Assembly: GCF_900129935.1 (NCBI RefSeq)
Contig: NZ_FQXJ01000010.1
Span: 1-64,000 of the forward strand
DNA: 64,000 nucleotides
DNA from: Desulfosporosinus lacus DSM 15449
GTDB lineage: Bacteria; Bacillota; Desulfitobacteriia; Desulfitobacteriales; Desulfitobacteriaceae
Reading direction: 5' to 3'
The first letter of the stretch is position 1, and each line of letters starts with the position of its first letter. The notes under the pieces were generated by a model, which saw only the letters and a list, made by a program, of their open reading frames with translations, searched no databases and was not told where the DNA came from. Position numbers and translations under genes: made by a program. Shown here piece after piece: positions 43,092 through 51,417 of the stretch.

Positions 43092-43663
43092 TTCCTGCTC
43101 GCCTCCCTAAGCTTTTCTAATACGATGATGGTTTCTGAATTTGCCGCTCTATTTCTTAAGGCTTCCAGCCGCAATTGGTTGAAATAAAGTTCACCGATCA
43201 GTCGCTGTGTTTCTATTGCAGGAAAATCCGGCAATTCAAGTTCTTTCACTTGTTTCAGCGTGTATTTTAGAACTTGAGAACCCTGCAAGCCCATTTGAAC
43301 CTGTTTCTTAATGGATTGATCTTCATTAAGTAAGTAAACAAGATATTTCGCATCAACTTTTTCGTAAGTTACTAACTTAACGTAGTTTTGCGTGTATAGA
43401 TACCCCTGATGATTCACACCAACCAGAGTGGATTTTCCCGATATCAAACTGAAAATCAGATCACCTTGACAAAGGGTATTTATCTTGTCAAAGGTTCGCA
43501 CTTGTTTGCTGTCACTACGATTAGAATCCAGGCCAACCAAATCTTCTTCAAGATCCGATTGTCCATAATAGATGTAAAGTGGCGCTTTATCATCGAACAC
43601 TTCTTTAATCCTAAATTGCGGCGAACCACTCACCAGCTCGACCACGTCTTCCAATCTTTCCAT
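43088..43663 (-). CDS. Single-domain HsdS-like protein heading the restriction operon
   Basis: The 191-residue protein resembles one target-recognition domain plus one conserved helix of HsdS: MERLEDVVELVSGSPQFRI at the start, then the central YTQNYVKLVTYEKVDAKYLVYLL, GLQGSQVLKYTLKQVKELELPDFPAIETQRLIGELYFNQLRLEAL. It is about half the length of a normal HsdS and differs strongly from both halves of the HsdS at 37620-38852. It is the first gene of the operon and is coupled to hsdR by a four-base overlap. It could act as an alternative half-specificity subunit, or as an accessory to HsdR. Confidence 0.75.
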   Translation of the reverse strand: MERLEDVVELVSGSPQFRIKEVFDDKAPLYIYYGQSDLEEDLVGLDSNRSDSKQVRTFDKINTLCQGDLIFSLISGKSTLVGVNHQGYLYTQNYVKLVTYEKVDAKYLVYLLNEDQSIKKQVQMGLQGSQVLKYTLKQVKELELPDFPAIETQRLIGELYFNQLRLEALRNRAANSETIIVLEKLREASRK

Positions 43664-43913
43664 GCAATTCGTGCCTTTCTAAAATTACATTTTTAATGTT
43701 TATATTCTATCAAGTTATTTTGCAAATGCAAGCATTAGTTTTGAAATAAAAAAGTTGCTTCCCCTGATTAAAGAGCAAACAACTTCCATTGACTGAGCAA
43801 CTGCATTTACAAATGACGTATTTTTTTATATCGAATAATTTGCATTTTTAAAGAAACAATATCAGTTTATATTATGGCTACAATTTGATCTAAAGGGCAT
43901 AATCTGAAAAATT

Positions 43914-45104
43914 TCAACCAGAAATCCGCTTAAACTCTTTTACCGTATAATCATTTACTTTTTTATTTTCTCTGCCCAAAGCTACAAGAATTTCGTAACA
44001 CCCAGCTTTATCAGCCAGAACCTTCAGGTCGACATTAGGCCCCACAACTTCCGCATACTTGGCATTTGCTAAAACATCCGCTGGGACATCGGTCACATCA
44101 ATGGTTGAAGCATCCAGTGATATTTTTCCCATCACGGGAGTCCTGTAACCATCGATGCACATGTACACCCCTTTTGGATCGCTATCAAGCTCACTTAATG
44201 TTCTTAAGTAACCGTCCTTATACCCAATATGAACCAGAGCCATCTTCGTATCTCTTTTAGTTACAAATGCCCCTCCATATCCCACGGTTTGTCCTTTCGG
44301 AATCTTCTTGATCTGTGATATTTTGGCGTAAATTTCTATAGTGTGCTTTGCTTCAGGTGAGATAGGATGAGCCGCATTGGGCGCTCCTCCCACCAATCCA
44401 ATCCCTGGTCGGATCATATCAAAGTTTACTTGTTGATTATCCAACAATATAACGCTATCAGTGCAGGCAAAGGTAATTGGCGCTTTGGGAAGTTTGGCCA
44501 GATAGTTTTTCAGGATCTCAATCTGCTTATGGCAATTAGTGAAATCATTTCCTTTGATATCATAAAAGTGACTCATGTAAAAATGCACTTCGAGATCGGA
44601 AAGGTATTCGTTATAATTATTGCTTAAAATTTCGATCTCATCATCAAGTAAGCCAAGGCGGTTCATATGAGTATCAAGATGGATGATTACTGAGCCTTTC
44701 CCATTGTCTCGGCAAAATTTATTCCATCTGGACAGTTGCTCTAAACAATTCACACAAGGAATAATGTTATATTCTTTGAAGTATTGTTCTTCATTGATAA
44801 GAATTCCGGCCAGAGTATATATTTGGGCATCCTTTTGGGGCAAGATTTCTCTTAAGCTTATCGCCTCATAGAGTTCGGCAACAAAGAAATACCTCGCGCC
44901 GACATTGTATAAAGCCGGAGCCACATCAATCATTTGCAGTCCATGAACTTCTGCTTTTAAGACGGCGGCACAAATAGAATTGGTTTTCTCCGCCTTATTC
45001 TTAAATAACAGGTAATTGTGGACTACGGCATCAATGTCTCTGATGCGTACAATTGGCTTGAAACCAAATGCTTGATCCGGAATAGCTCTAAAGGAATCAG
45101 TCAT
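43914..45104 (-). CDS. alr: Alanine racemase
   Basis: The 396-residue protein is a fold-type III PLP enzyme. The N-terminal barrel has the PLP lysine in AAVLKAEVHGLQM (normally VKADAYGHG) and LDTHMNRLGLLDDEI. The C-terminal domain has the second catalytic tyrosine in GQTVGYGGAFV and GKISLDASTIDVTD. It interconverts L- and D-alanine for cell wall or for spore germination control. The active-site motif is less canonical than in housekeeping Alr, so it may act on another amino acid. It stands alone beside the restriction operon. Confidence 0.85.
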   Translation of the reverse strand: MTDSFRAIPDQAFGFKPIVRIRDIDAVVHNYLLFKNKAEKTNSICAAVLKAEVHGLQMIDVAPALYNVGARYFFVAELYEAISLREILPQKDAQIYTLAGILINEEQYFKEYNIIPCVNCLEQLSRWNKFCRDNGKGSVIIHLDTHMNRLGLLDDEIEILSNNYNEYLSDLEVHFYMSHFYDIKGNDFTNCHKQIEILKNYLAKLPKAPITFACTDSVILLDNQQVNFDMIRPGIGLVGGAPNAAHPISPEAKHTIEIYAKISQIKKIPKGQTVGYGGAFVTKRDTKMALVHIGYKDGYLRTLSELDSDPKGVYMCIDGYRTPVMGKISLDASTIDVTDVPADVLANAKYAEVVGPNVDLKVLADKAGCYEILVALGRENKKVNDYTVKEFKRISG

Positions 45105-45331
45105 TTTTCATCTCTCTCTTCTCTTTTTGGTGGCTTTTTCTTAAAACTTGTTTTCACCCTGTCTATATACAGTACACCATTTCATAAGCAAGATATAGTA
45201 CCCTTCAGCTTGGTAATGATGTTTTTATGTTTCATAATCCGTAACTACTCTCTCATCTCTTACCTTGGTAACGAATTCCGAAATCTTCAAATGGGCATTT
45301 GAAAATTTAAGCGATATTTCTTATTATTATA

Positions 45332-45925
45332 AACGAGGCAGCACTTGACATAGCTCGGAATGCCGCTGTCGAAAGGTGCATCATTAATGCAAAATTTATT
45401 AAGGCCGAAATTAGCGGGTTGCCGCAAGACATTGGGCGGTTTGATGCGATTATCGGACGCAGAGTTCTGATGTATCAACCAGATGCAACTCACAGTGTTA
45501 AGAGTCTTCTGCCCTACCTGAAAACAAATGGGTTGGTTGTTTTTCAGGAGAGTGATTCAATGGGATCATTTAAGAATATGGATTTACCGCTACATACACA
45601 AGCTCAAGCCTGGATTTGGGATACCGTGGCAAAAGAAGGCGGTAATGTTCATATTGGCTCAAATCTATATTGCGTATTTAAGCAGGCTGGATTAACGATT
45701 GCCCAGGTAAGGGCGGAAGTCGTTTTACAAACACCTGAAACAGGCAGCGATCTTGCGTGGGTCGTAAAGATGATGCTGCCCCGGATCATCCAATCGGGTA
45801 CTGCTACTCAAAAAGAAATCGCTATTGATTTATTGGAAGAAAGACTGAACAGTGAACGGCAAAATGCAGATGCAGTTTTTGTGAGGGATATGACCTTTGG
45901 TATCTGGGGAACATTGCAGGCTTGA
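45332..45925 (+). pseudogene. 5'-truncated class I SAM-dependent methyltransferase
   Basis: The frame from 45332 reads EAALDIARNAAVERCI, NAKFIKAEISGLPQDIGRFDAIIGRRVLMYQPD and then SLLPYLKTNGLVVFQES: strands 2-5 of a Rossmann methyltransferase. The glycine-rich SAM-binding motif I upstream is missing, as the frame breaks just before 45332. The remaining C-terminal part is intact to 45925. A TTG at 45419 could start a 168-residue product, but it would not bind SAM. Confidence 0.75.
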
Positions 45926-46005
45926 GCTATCATGATTGGCGGCATCGATAACAGACTCAATAACATACCATCGGCAGAGACAGCGACAGCTTTCATGGAG
46001 AAAGG

Positions 46006-46031
46006 GAGGTTTGGAGGTTTGGAGGTTTGGT
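46006..46031. repeat. Three tandem copies of GGAGGTTT
   Basis: An 8-bp unit (GGAGGTTT) is repeated three times in a row directly before the 46036-46098 sequence. It is not part of a gene and may be a slippage product. Confidence 0.7.
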
Positions 46032-46035
46032 TTTT

Positions 46036-46098
46036 TCCGTCTTTCAATAAGCTAGCTTAATTCCCGTCAAAACAGGTAATTTCGCAAAACCTCGTCAG
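46036..46098 (-). pseudogene. Relic matching the 3' end of the Topo VI-like gene
   Basis: This stretch matches 28664-28727 (end of the topoisomerase-like gene and the bases after its stop) with about ten differences, including the shared AAGCTAGCTTAAT and AATTTCGCAAAACC. In the reverse frame it still reads DEVLRNYLF-like text against the gene's DGVLRNCPF. The similarity continues more weakly to about 46000. So a second, diverged copy of the gene end was once here. Confidence 0.7.
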
Positions 46099-46354
46099 TT
46101 TCGGCGCAACACTAGAATTGGTGCAGGTTAGACCTTGCCCAACAAGGACTTTCACCTTGTAAGAAATACCAAGCTTACTTGGCGTACTAACGTCCCGCGT
46201 ATTCCCGAAGTCTGCATACTACATTCATATTTTCTCAGATTTGGTAATACGTTATCGGAAGTGTTCCCGTTTCTCTCAACCCATGACTAAATCACTTCAT
46301 TATGCATAATAATACTACATAACAATTGTTCCAATCGATGAAGGGTGGTACAAT

Positions 46355-46525
46355 ATGGATATAGATAGTAACAATATCGAAGGGGATGATCCTATGGCCT
46401 TAGCTAAAGAACCTAATAGTAATCTTCAACAAAACACCGCTAATGAGCATAACCAAAAAATCACAAAGGCTATTAAGGAAGTTACTTCTAAACACTCAAA
46501 ACTACTCAAAAAATTGGCTGAGTAA
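46355..46525 (+). CDS. Probable antitoxin of the Doc-type pair
   Basis: The 56-residue protein (MDIDSNNIEGDDPMALAKEP, then KITKAIKEVTSKHSKLLKKLAE) is small, polar and helical at the C-terminus, as expected for an antitoxin that wraps a Fic/Doc toxin, but no family is recognised. AAGGGTGG precedes the ATG at 46355; another ATG at 46394, behind GGGGAT, would give a 43-residue form. It ends two bases before the toxin start, so the two genes are translated together. It is too short for most gene callers. Confidence 0.6.
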   Translation: MDIDSNNIEGDDPMALAKEPNSNLQQNTANEHNQKITKAIKEVTSKHSKLLKKLAE

Positions 46526-46527
46526 TT

Positions 46528-46935
46528 ATGGAAGATATCGAACTATTATGTATTGATGATATTCTTATTATTCACAAAGAAGCCATTGAAATGTTCGGTG
46601 GAAGCTCCGAATATTATCAGGATACCGTAACAAAGGTTAAAAGCATAATTGACCAACAATACCCTCACTTCGATTACGATAAATATCCAACTCCTTATAA
46701 GAAAGCCTCCATGCTTTGGTATTTTCTTACCAAGAACCACTGTTTCGTTGATGGAAATAAAAGAGTTGGATTTTATGCCGCAACTGTCCATTTGAAAATA
46801 AACGGCTATTCTGATCAAATCGATGACGATGAAGCATAAGCTATTGAAATAACGTGCTTGCACTTAACAGGCGATGACTTAGACCAATATATAAATGAAC
46901 TTTCAACATGGCTTGAAAAACGATTTACTGAGTAA
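46528..46935 (+). pseudogene. Doc/Fic-type toxin gene with a premature stop
   Basis: The first 103 residues carry the Fic-loop HCFVDGNKRVGFYAATVHLKI (HxFxDGNKR), the Doc-type site for phosphorylation of EF-Tu or similar targets. TAA at 46837-46839 interrupts the frame, but the same frame continues for 31 more codons (AIEITCLHLTGDDLDQYINEL, then STWLEKRFTE) to a natural TAA and a terminator. The full protein was about 135 residues. The shortened product keeps the active loop but lacks the last helices, so it is probably inactive. Confidence 0.8.
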
Positions 46936-46965
46936 CGCAGATCCTGAGAGATCTGCGTTTGATTT
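46934..46965 (+). terminator. Terminator of the Doc-type module
   Basis: AACGCAGATC pairs perfectly with GATCTGCGTT over six bases and is followed by TGATTTTTC. It begins at the natural stop codon. Confidence 0.85.
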
Positions 46966-47018
46966 TTCAAGACCCCTTAGATTTACATGTAAGGAACATT
47001 TCCGATAACGTCTATCTC

Positions 47019-47071
47019 ACGACACATGTCACAAATGCCTAAAATCTTACGGAATTTGCGACATGTGTCGT
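47019..47071. repeat. Interrupted palindrome beside the recombinase relic
   Basis: ACGACACATGTC (47019-47030) faces GACATGTGTCGT (47060-47071), with inner CAAAT / ATTTG also pairing. The 12-bp arms are perfect. It lies between the cassette's right repeat and the decayed tyrosine recombinase and could be its recombination site. Confidence 0.65.
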
Positions 47072-47115
47072 ATATACCCCCTTTATTTTTCCTGATTATT
47101 ACCGTTTGAGCTTAT

Positions 47116-47440
47116 CTAATCAAAAGGGCTTCTAATCCTTAGGATATCTTTTTGGGCTACGTGTATATAGATTTCAGTAGTCTTCGAATTCAAATAGCCT
47201 AATAATTCTTGGATATATCACAAATCAGTTCCACTTTCCAAGAGATGGGTTGAAAAGAATGCCTCGAAGAATGAACCGAAACATTTTTACAAATTCCAGC
47301 CTTTTTCTGTGCATTTTCAAATATTCTTTGTACGGTTCGTTCAGTAATATGTTTATTTGGATTTTCGCCTGGAAAGATCCAATCAATCACATTCAAACCA
47401 ATATCGATCCACAGGATTCCAGCGTCTTCCCTTGATTCAA
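47116..47440 (-). pseudogene. Decayed tyrosine recombinase (phage integrase family)
   Basis: Pieces in two frames give the C-terminal catalytic domain: WIFPGENPNKHITERTVQRIF and KAGICKNVSVHSSRHSF (the H-x-x-R box), then after a frameshift near 47230 YIQELLGYLNSKTTEIYIHV (the tyrosine nucleophile in EIYIHV), ending at 47116. The N-terminal domain and the first catalytic arginine region are missing. It is inactive. It lies next to the inverted repeats of the Doc-type cassette. Confidence 0.8.
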
Positions 47441-47737
47441 CACAAATATTTCAATCCCCTTTTATTTGTAATATTTTACACATCAAGAAGCTTTTCCCGC
47501 ACCTCCCGGTGTTTGTTATTTTCATACCGCAAACCTTAACCCATCGACGATGCGGACAATATCAATATTTCTTGCAATGCGTTTAAACTCTTTTTTAACA
47601 AAGTGCTCAATTACAACTGGTCCGACGACGTTATTATCCATCCTGAACGCTAAAAAACAATCTCTTGTAGTAATTGCACCATTACGTGATTATGCATATA
47701 CTACTGTAATTGATAAATTATTAAAGGAGTGACAATC
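47441..47737. other. Gap without a clear gene
   Basis: A frame ending at 47732 (LLSILNAKKQSLVVIAPLRD, then YAYTTVIDKLLKE) overlaps the RBS of the next gene and might be a fragment, but it matches nothing I recognise. Confidence 0.3.
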
Positions 47738-48022
47738 ATGTCAATTGCCTCCCACAAGATTTTCGTTCAAAAACGAAACCTTATAAACCTTCCAAGAGAA
47801 ATTAGAGAGTATCTCAATATTAATGAAGGTGATGTACTCGATATCCGGATAGATGACGGTAAAATTATTATTGAACCAATGAAGGTTGTCCCTTCTAGCC
47901 AAGCATACTTCTGGTCCGAAGCTACTAAAAACGATATGATTGAAGCCAAAAATGATGTTGATTCCGCTAATGTTCGTGAGTTTAAAACCATTAGTGAATT
48001 TCTTGACGGTATTGAACAATGA
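47738..48022 (+). CDS. AbrB/MazE-type antitoxin
   Basis: The 94-residue protein has a swapped-hairpin AbrB domain at the N-terminus (FVQKRNLINLPREIREYLNINEGDVLDIRIDDGKIIIEP) and a C-terminal acidic helix (FKTISEFLDGIEQ) that would bind the toxin. AAGGAG eight bases before the ATG at 47738 fixes the start. Its last codons overlap the next gene by four bases (ATGA), the usual antitoxin-toxin coupling. It likely represses its own promoter. Confidence 0.88.
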   Translation: MSIASHKIFVQKRNLINLPREIREYLNINEGDVLDIRIDDGKIIIEPMKVVPSSQAYFWSEATKNDMIEAKNDVDSANVREFKTISEFLDGIEQ

Positions 48023-48297
48023 CCAGAAGCTTTAAATCTACTCGTAAATTCGATAAGCAATTTAAACAACTAGACCGAAAGGCTTCCGAACAAGCAGAAA
48101 AAGCTATTGAGTTATTCATCTCTGATCCCAGCCATCCTTCTTTACGCTATAAAAAAACTCATGGGACGGATAACTTCTATGAAATCAGCGTTAATATGTC
48201 GGTAAGAATTATCATCGAAGTTACTTCTGAAAGAAACGATCAGATTAATACGCTTTATATCATCGGAACTCATGATGAAGTTTTCCCACCAAAGTAG
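48019..48297 (+). CDS. RelE/ParE-superfamily toxin (mRNA interferase-like)
   Basis: The 92-residue basic protein reads TRSFKSTRKFDKQFKQLDRK at the start, then HPSLRYKKTHGTDNFYEISVNMSVRIIIEV and TLYIIGTHDEVF at the end, which is the strand pattern of RelE/YafQ/YoeB toxins. The histidine in GTHDEVF is a candidate active-site residue. Such toxins cut mRNA on the ribosome. It is coupled to the AbrB-type antitoxin and followed by a terminator. The AbrB-RelE pairing is a known mixed combination. Confidence 0.88.
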   Translation: MTRSFKSTRKFDKQFKQLDRKASEQAEKAIELFISDPSHPSLRYKKTHGTDNFYEISVNMSVRIIIEVTSERNDQINTLYIIGTHDEVFPPK

Positions 48298-48317
48298 CCC
48301 CAAGCGGCTATTTTTTT
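48295..48317 (+). terminator. Terminator of the AbrB-RelE-type pair
   Basis: TAGCC pairs with GGCTA and is followed by TTTTTTT, at the stop codon of the toxin gene. Confidence 0.75.
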
Positions 48318-48329
48318 CTTTTCGGTTCC

Positions 48330-48443
48330 GCCGACTTTCAGATAAAGCCCGCAAGATCAGCTCGGCAGGATCTCCCGGTGCCAGATGGCTCATGCCAAAG
48401 GTCAGGATAGAAACCGCTTTAAGACGTAGACCTTCACGATCAT
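48330..48443 (-). pseudogene. N-terminal fragment of an oligopeptide/nickel-type ABC permease
   Basis: The minus strand starts MIVKVYVLKRFLS at 48443 and then, in another frame, gives SILTFGMSHLAPGDPAELIL, the very conserved beginning of DppB/OppB/NikB-type permeases. The part between has been deleted and the rest of the gene is absent. It is a short relic. Confidence 0.6.
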
Positions 48444-48557
48444 ACCGCCTTTATTTTTTAGTATTTGATAATGAGTACGTAATACCCACTCAACACAAAA
48501 GCCGTTCTCAATGAGACTAAGCTGGGGAATAAGCTTTCCTGGGTTAAAGACAAAGCT

Positions 48558-49745
48558 TCACACAGGCCTCTTAGTCAAAAGAATCCCGGAGGCCAGGGCT
48601 GTAAAAGGAGCCACGGCCACAAGTCCGAAGCTTCCCACAATCGTATGCATAATCTCCATGGAGACATACTTTAAATTAAAGATATCGACAACCGGCGTTC
48701 CTTGAGCCATGAAAAACATCAGCAAGGAAATATATCCTCCCGTATAGGCGAACAATAAGGTGGTCGTCATGGTTCCCACCACGGTCCGGCCTACGTTTAG
48801 CCCTGAAATTATCGCTTCCGCCCGGGTAATATCCGGTTTATTTTCCACCACCTCATGAACCGCGGCGGCGATGTCCATCGCCAAGTCCATTACCGCTCCT
48901 GCTGAAGCGATAAAAACGACGGCAATCAAGATTTGGGTCAAATTCAAATGGGCGTATCCCGCATAGAGCAGGCTTTCGGAATAAGGCAGCACGGCACCAT
49001 GGATTTTAAAACTGTGGCCAAAAATGATGGCCAAAATAGTGGTGAGTAACGTTCCTGAAAGAGAACCCAAGACCGCTGCCATAGATTGACGGTTCAGCCC
49101 CCCCACCATAAAAATAATGATGGAAGTAGCCGTCACTACAAAGTACAAGGAAATAATGATGGGATTCCACCCTTTAAGAAGCAAAGGGACCAGCAGTTTC
49201 CAAATCATTAAGACCGTCATTAAAAAAGACAACAGAGCTTTTGCTCCGGTCCATCGCGCAAACAGAATCATGAAGACGGCAAAAATCCCGATCAAAATGC
49301 TCTCCAAATTAATGCGGTAATGATCAATCATCGTGACATTTCTAATGTTTTTGTCAGTATAGTCAATGACCGCCAGGGCTCTGTCACCTTTAGTGAAGGA
49401 TTTATCCACTTCCAGTCTGCCCGTGAACCGGTTGTGAGCAAAGGCTTGCTGCCCTTTAAAGGGACCGTCCAGAACTTCTACTTGACAAACCTGTTCCCCT
49501 TCAAAAACAAAACTTACAGTCTTGGAAAGGTTATCGTTATTAACCTCCAATACTTTAACCACTGCCCGCATACTATCCGGATAGGTATTCTCTTTAAATC
49601 CCGTTGGCAGGAGAAGCAAAATTACTACAAAGATTATAACAAGAAAGTTAAAAATAAGTTCTCTTAAGGGTATTCTTTTTAGATAAGCAGCTTTCTTCTC
49701 TAAAGTCTCAAGAAGTATTCTCTGCAAAACATTCCCTCCCGGCAA
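48558..49745 (-). CDS. YibE/F family membrane protein
   Basis: The 395-residue protein has an N-terminal membrane helix (LIFNFLVIIFVVILLLLPTGF), a soluble extracellular-type domain of about 100 residues (FEGEQVCQVEVLDGPFKGQQAFAHNRFTG, with a GDRALAVIDY strand), and then seven or eight membrane helices in the conserved YibE/F domain (GGLNRQSMAAVLGSLSGTLLT; GAVMDLAMDIAAAVHEVVENKP). The function of YibE/F is unknown, though a transport role has been proposed. The gene is alone and ends beside a probable terminator of the upstream gene. Confidence 0.9.
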   Translation of the reverse strand: MPGGNVLQRILLETLEKKAAYLKRIPLRELIFNFLVIIFVVILLLLPTGFKENTYPDSMRAVVKVLEVNNDNLSKTVSFVFEGEQVCQVEVLDGPFKGQQAFAHNRFTGRLEVDKSFTKGDRALAVIDYTDKNIRNVTMIDHYRINLESILIGIFAVFMILFARWTGAKALLSFLMTVLMIWKLLVPLLLKGWNPIIISLYFVVTATSIIIFMVGGLNRQSMAAVLGSLSGTLLTTILAIIFGHSFKIHGAVLPYSESLLYAGYAHLNLTQILIAVVFIASAGAVMDLAMDIAAAVHEVVENKPDITRAEAIISGLNVGRTVVGTMTTTLLFAYTGGYISLLMFFMAQGTPVVDIFNLKYVSMEIMHTIVGSFGLVAVAPFTALASGILLTKRPV

Positions 49746-49750
49746 TTACC

Positions 49751-49797
49751 AAGGTATCAGTCCTGAGCGGTTTTGACCCCCTCAGGACTGATACCTT
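49751..49797 (-). terminator. Terminator of the alkaline phosphatase gene
   Basis: Perfect 17-bp arms AAGGTATCAGTCCTGAG and CTCAGGACTGATACCTT flank a 13-base loop about 42 bp after the phosphatase stop. It separates that gene from the YibE/F gene. Confidence 0.85.
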
Positions 49798-49839
49798 ATT
49801 TAAACAGCTGATTTATGGATTTGACTTCGTCACAGGCGA

Positions 49840-51327
49840 TTACTTCGCCCGTGCGCTTTTGGTGATCGCAGACAGTTTGTTGTAAATCTTAGTATTATCA
49901 TAGTACCCGCCAAACATCTCTGAACCGGTACCTACAGCATAAACCGGTACAGGTACCCCTGTATGGGAATAGGAGGAGAAGCTTAGTCCGGCTTTGTTAT
50001 TGATGATATGAGAGAGAGTCACTGATAAGGGGTTATAAGTCCCATAAAGGACATTTTCTTGATCATTTGACGGCTTTGTATCCGTTGCCATAAACTTGGA
50101 AAAGGCATTGCTCAACAAAGATGATTCGTAAGAAGTCAGAGTCGCTATATCTAAGCCATAGGCCGCTTTAATCTTATCGCTTAAATCTTCCAGCTTTGGA
50201 GTAGCAGGATTGGTTTCTTTGTACTGTTTACTGATTTTGTCAAATTCCTGATAAGACATAGTTACCGGCTGAAGCTTCTCGAAATGGGTGCTGTAACCTG
50301 TCAGAGAATAACCAATGGTCATACCGCCGCACTCGTGGTCAGCTGTGACAAGAATCAACGTATCCTTAGGATGGGCATTGTAGAAATCAAAAGCAGCTTT
50401 CACAGAATCATCAAAGGCGATGGTATCGTAGATGGAAGCTGTGGCATCGTTGGCATGGTTTGCCCAGTCGATTTTTCCCCCTTCCACCATCATAAAGAAG
50501 CCTTTATTATTATCCAATACTTCAATTCCCTTTTTGACATAATCCGCTAGGCCCAGTTCATCTGCCTCGCGGTCGATTTCATAGTCTAAAGCTGTCTCAT
50601 AATTGTCTGGATCAATGGCAACAACTTTGCCTGAACGGTTATTTAAAGCCTGGATTTCTTCGTTAGTATTGGCTATGGTATAGCCTGCTTTCTCAACAAT
50701 CTCGTAGATAGGTTGATCAGTTCCCTTAGGCCCGCTTTTTTGATCAAAATCCCCGCCGCCAAAATAATCAAAGCCGCTGGCAGCCAGTTGTTTTCCAATT
50801 TCATAAGCATCATTTCTATTGGCCACCTTAGCATAGTAAGCTGCCGGAGTAGCGTGGGTGATGGGAACGCTGGTTACAATACCAATCTTATAGCCTTTGG
50901 CCTTCAAATCTTCCGTGATCGGCCTGTAGGCATTAGTTTTAGTCTCGTCCATGTTTATTACCCCAGAAAGAGTTTTGTGACCTGAAGCGAGAGAAGTAGC
51001 AGTTGAAGCAGAATCGGGAATAAAGGAAGAAGAATCCTGAGTCATAAGGGCACCGTGAACAGGATACTTAGTGAAGCTCAATTGCTCAGGAGCGAGCTTT
51101 CCGGGCAGAGATTTTTCACCCAGATACATTTCAGCGCTGCTAACCTGGGCATAGCTCATGCCATCTCCGATAAACATAAAAACATATTTTGGGGTTTTTC
51201 CTTGATAAACCTCTTCCTTCGCTGACTTTGCTATCCCCAGGTTGGGCTGGGCAGCCAAAAGGGATATAAGTACTGTACCAATAACGACTATAGAAGCGAT
51301 ACCTTTGGAATGGTTTCTTTTGAACAT
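49840..51327 (-). CDS. Secreted alkaline phosphatase
   Basis: The 495-residue protein starts with a Sec signal (GIASIVVIGTVLISLLAAQPNLGIA). The mature enzyme has the metal-binding VFMFIGDGMSYAQVSSAE, the serine nucleophile in IPDSASTATSLASGHKT, VTADHECGGMTIGYSL and HTGVPVPVYAVGTGSEMF with late histidines. It hydrolyses phosphate monoesters outside the cell. Length and layout fit the PhoA/PhoB-type Bacillus enzymes. No Pho box was identified. It has its own terminator. Confidence 0.93.
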   Translation of the reverse strand: MFKRNHSKGIASIVVIGTVLISLLAAQPNLGIAKSAKEEVYQGKTPKYVFMFIGDGMSYAQVSSAEMYLGEKSLPGKLAPEQLSFTKYPVHGALMTQDSSSFIPDSASTATSLASGHKTLSGVINMDETKTNAYRPITEDLKAKGYKIGIVTSVPITHATPAAYYAKVANRNDAYEIGKQLAASGFDYFGGGDFDQKSGPKGTDQPIYEIVEKAGYTIANTNEEIQALNNRSGKVVAIDPDNYETALDYEIDREADELGLADYVKKGIEVLDNNKGFFMMVEGGKIDWANHANDATASIYDTIAFDDSVKAAFDFYNAHPKDTLILVTADHECGGMTIGYSLTGYSTHFEKLQPVTMSYQEFDKISKQYKETNPATPKLEDLSDKIKAAYGLDIATLTSYESSLLSNAFSKFMATDTKPSNDQENVLYGTYNPLSVTLSHIINNKAGLSFSSYSHTGVPVPVYAVGTGSEMFGGYYDNTKIYNKLSAITKSARAK

Positions 51328-51417
51328 TCCTATTTACACCTCCGAAAATTTTTCTTAATTGTACAACACTAGTATTAAGCGCCAATTACGTTTTTGTAAG
51401 CTTACTGTTATTTTTTT

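Larger units (their letters stand above)
46249..47011. mobile_element. Possible mobile cassette: Doc-type TA module between 19-bp inverted repeats
   Basis: ACGTTATCGGAAGTGTTCC at 46249-46267 is repeated in inverted orientation as GGAACATTTCCGATAACGT at 46993-47011 (18 of 19 matches). Between them lie only the antitoxin and toxin genes and a terminator, about 760 bp in all. A second palindrome and a decayed tyrosine recombinase follow immediately (47019-47440). The layout suggests a unit moved by that recombinase. Confidence 0.5.

Noticed and set aside
46336-46354. T-box-like GAAGGGTGGTAC word
   Set aside because: It is simply the ribosome site of the antitoxin gene; no specifier stem or antiterminator is present.
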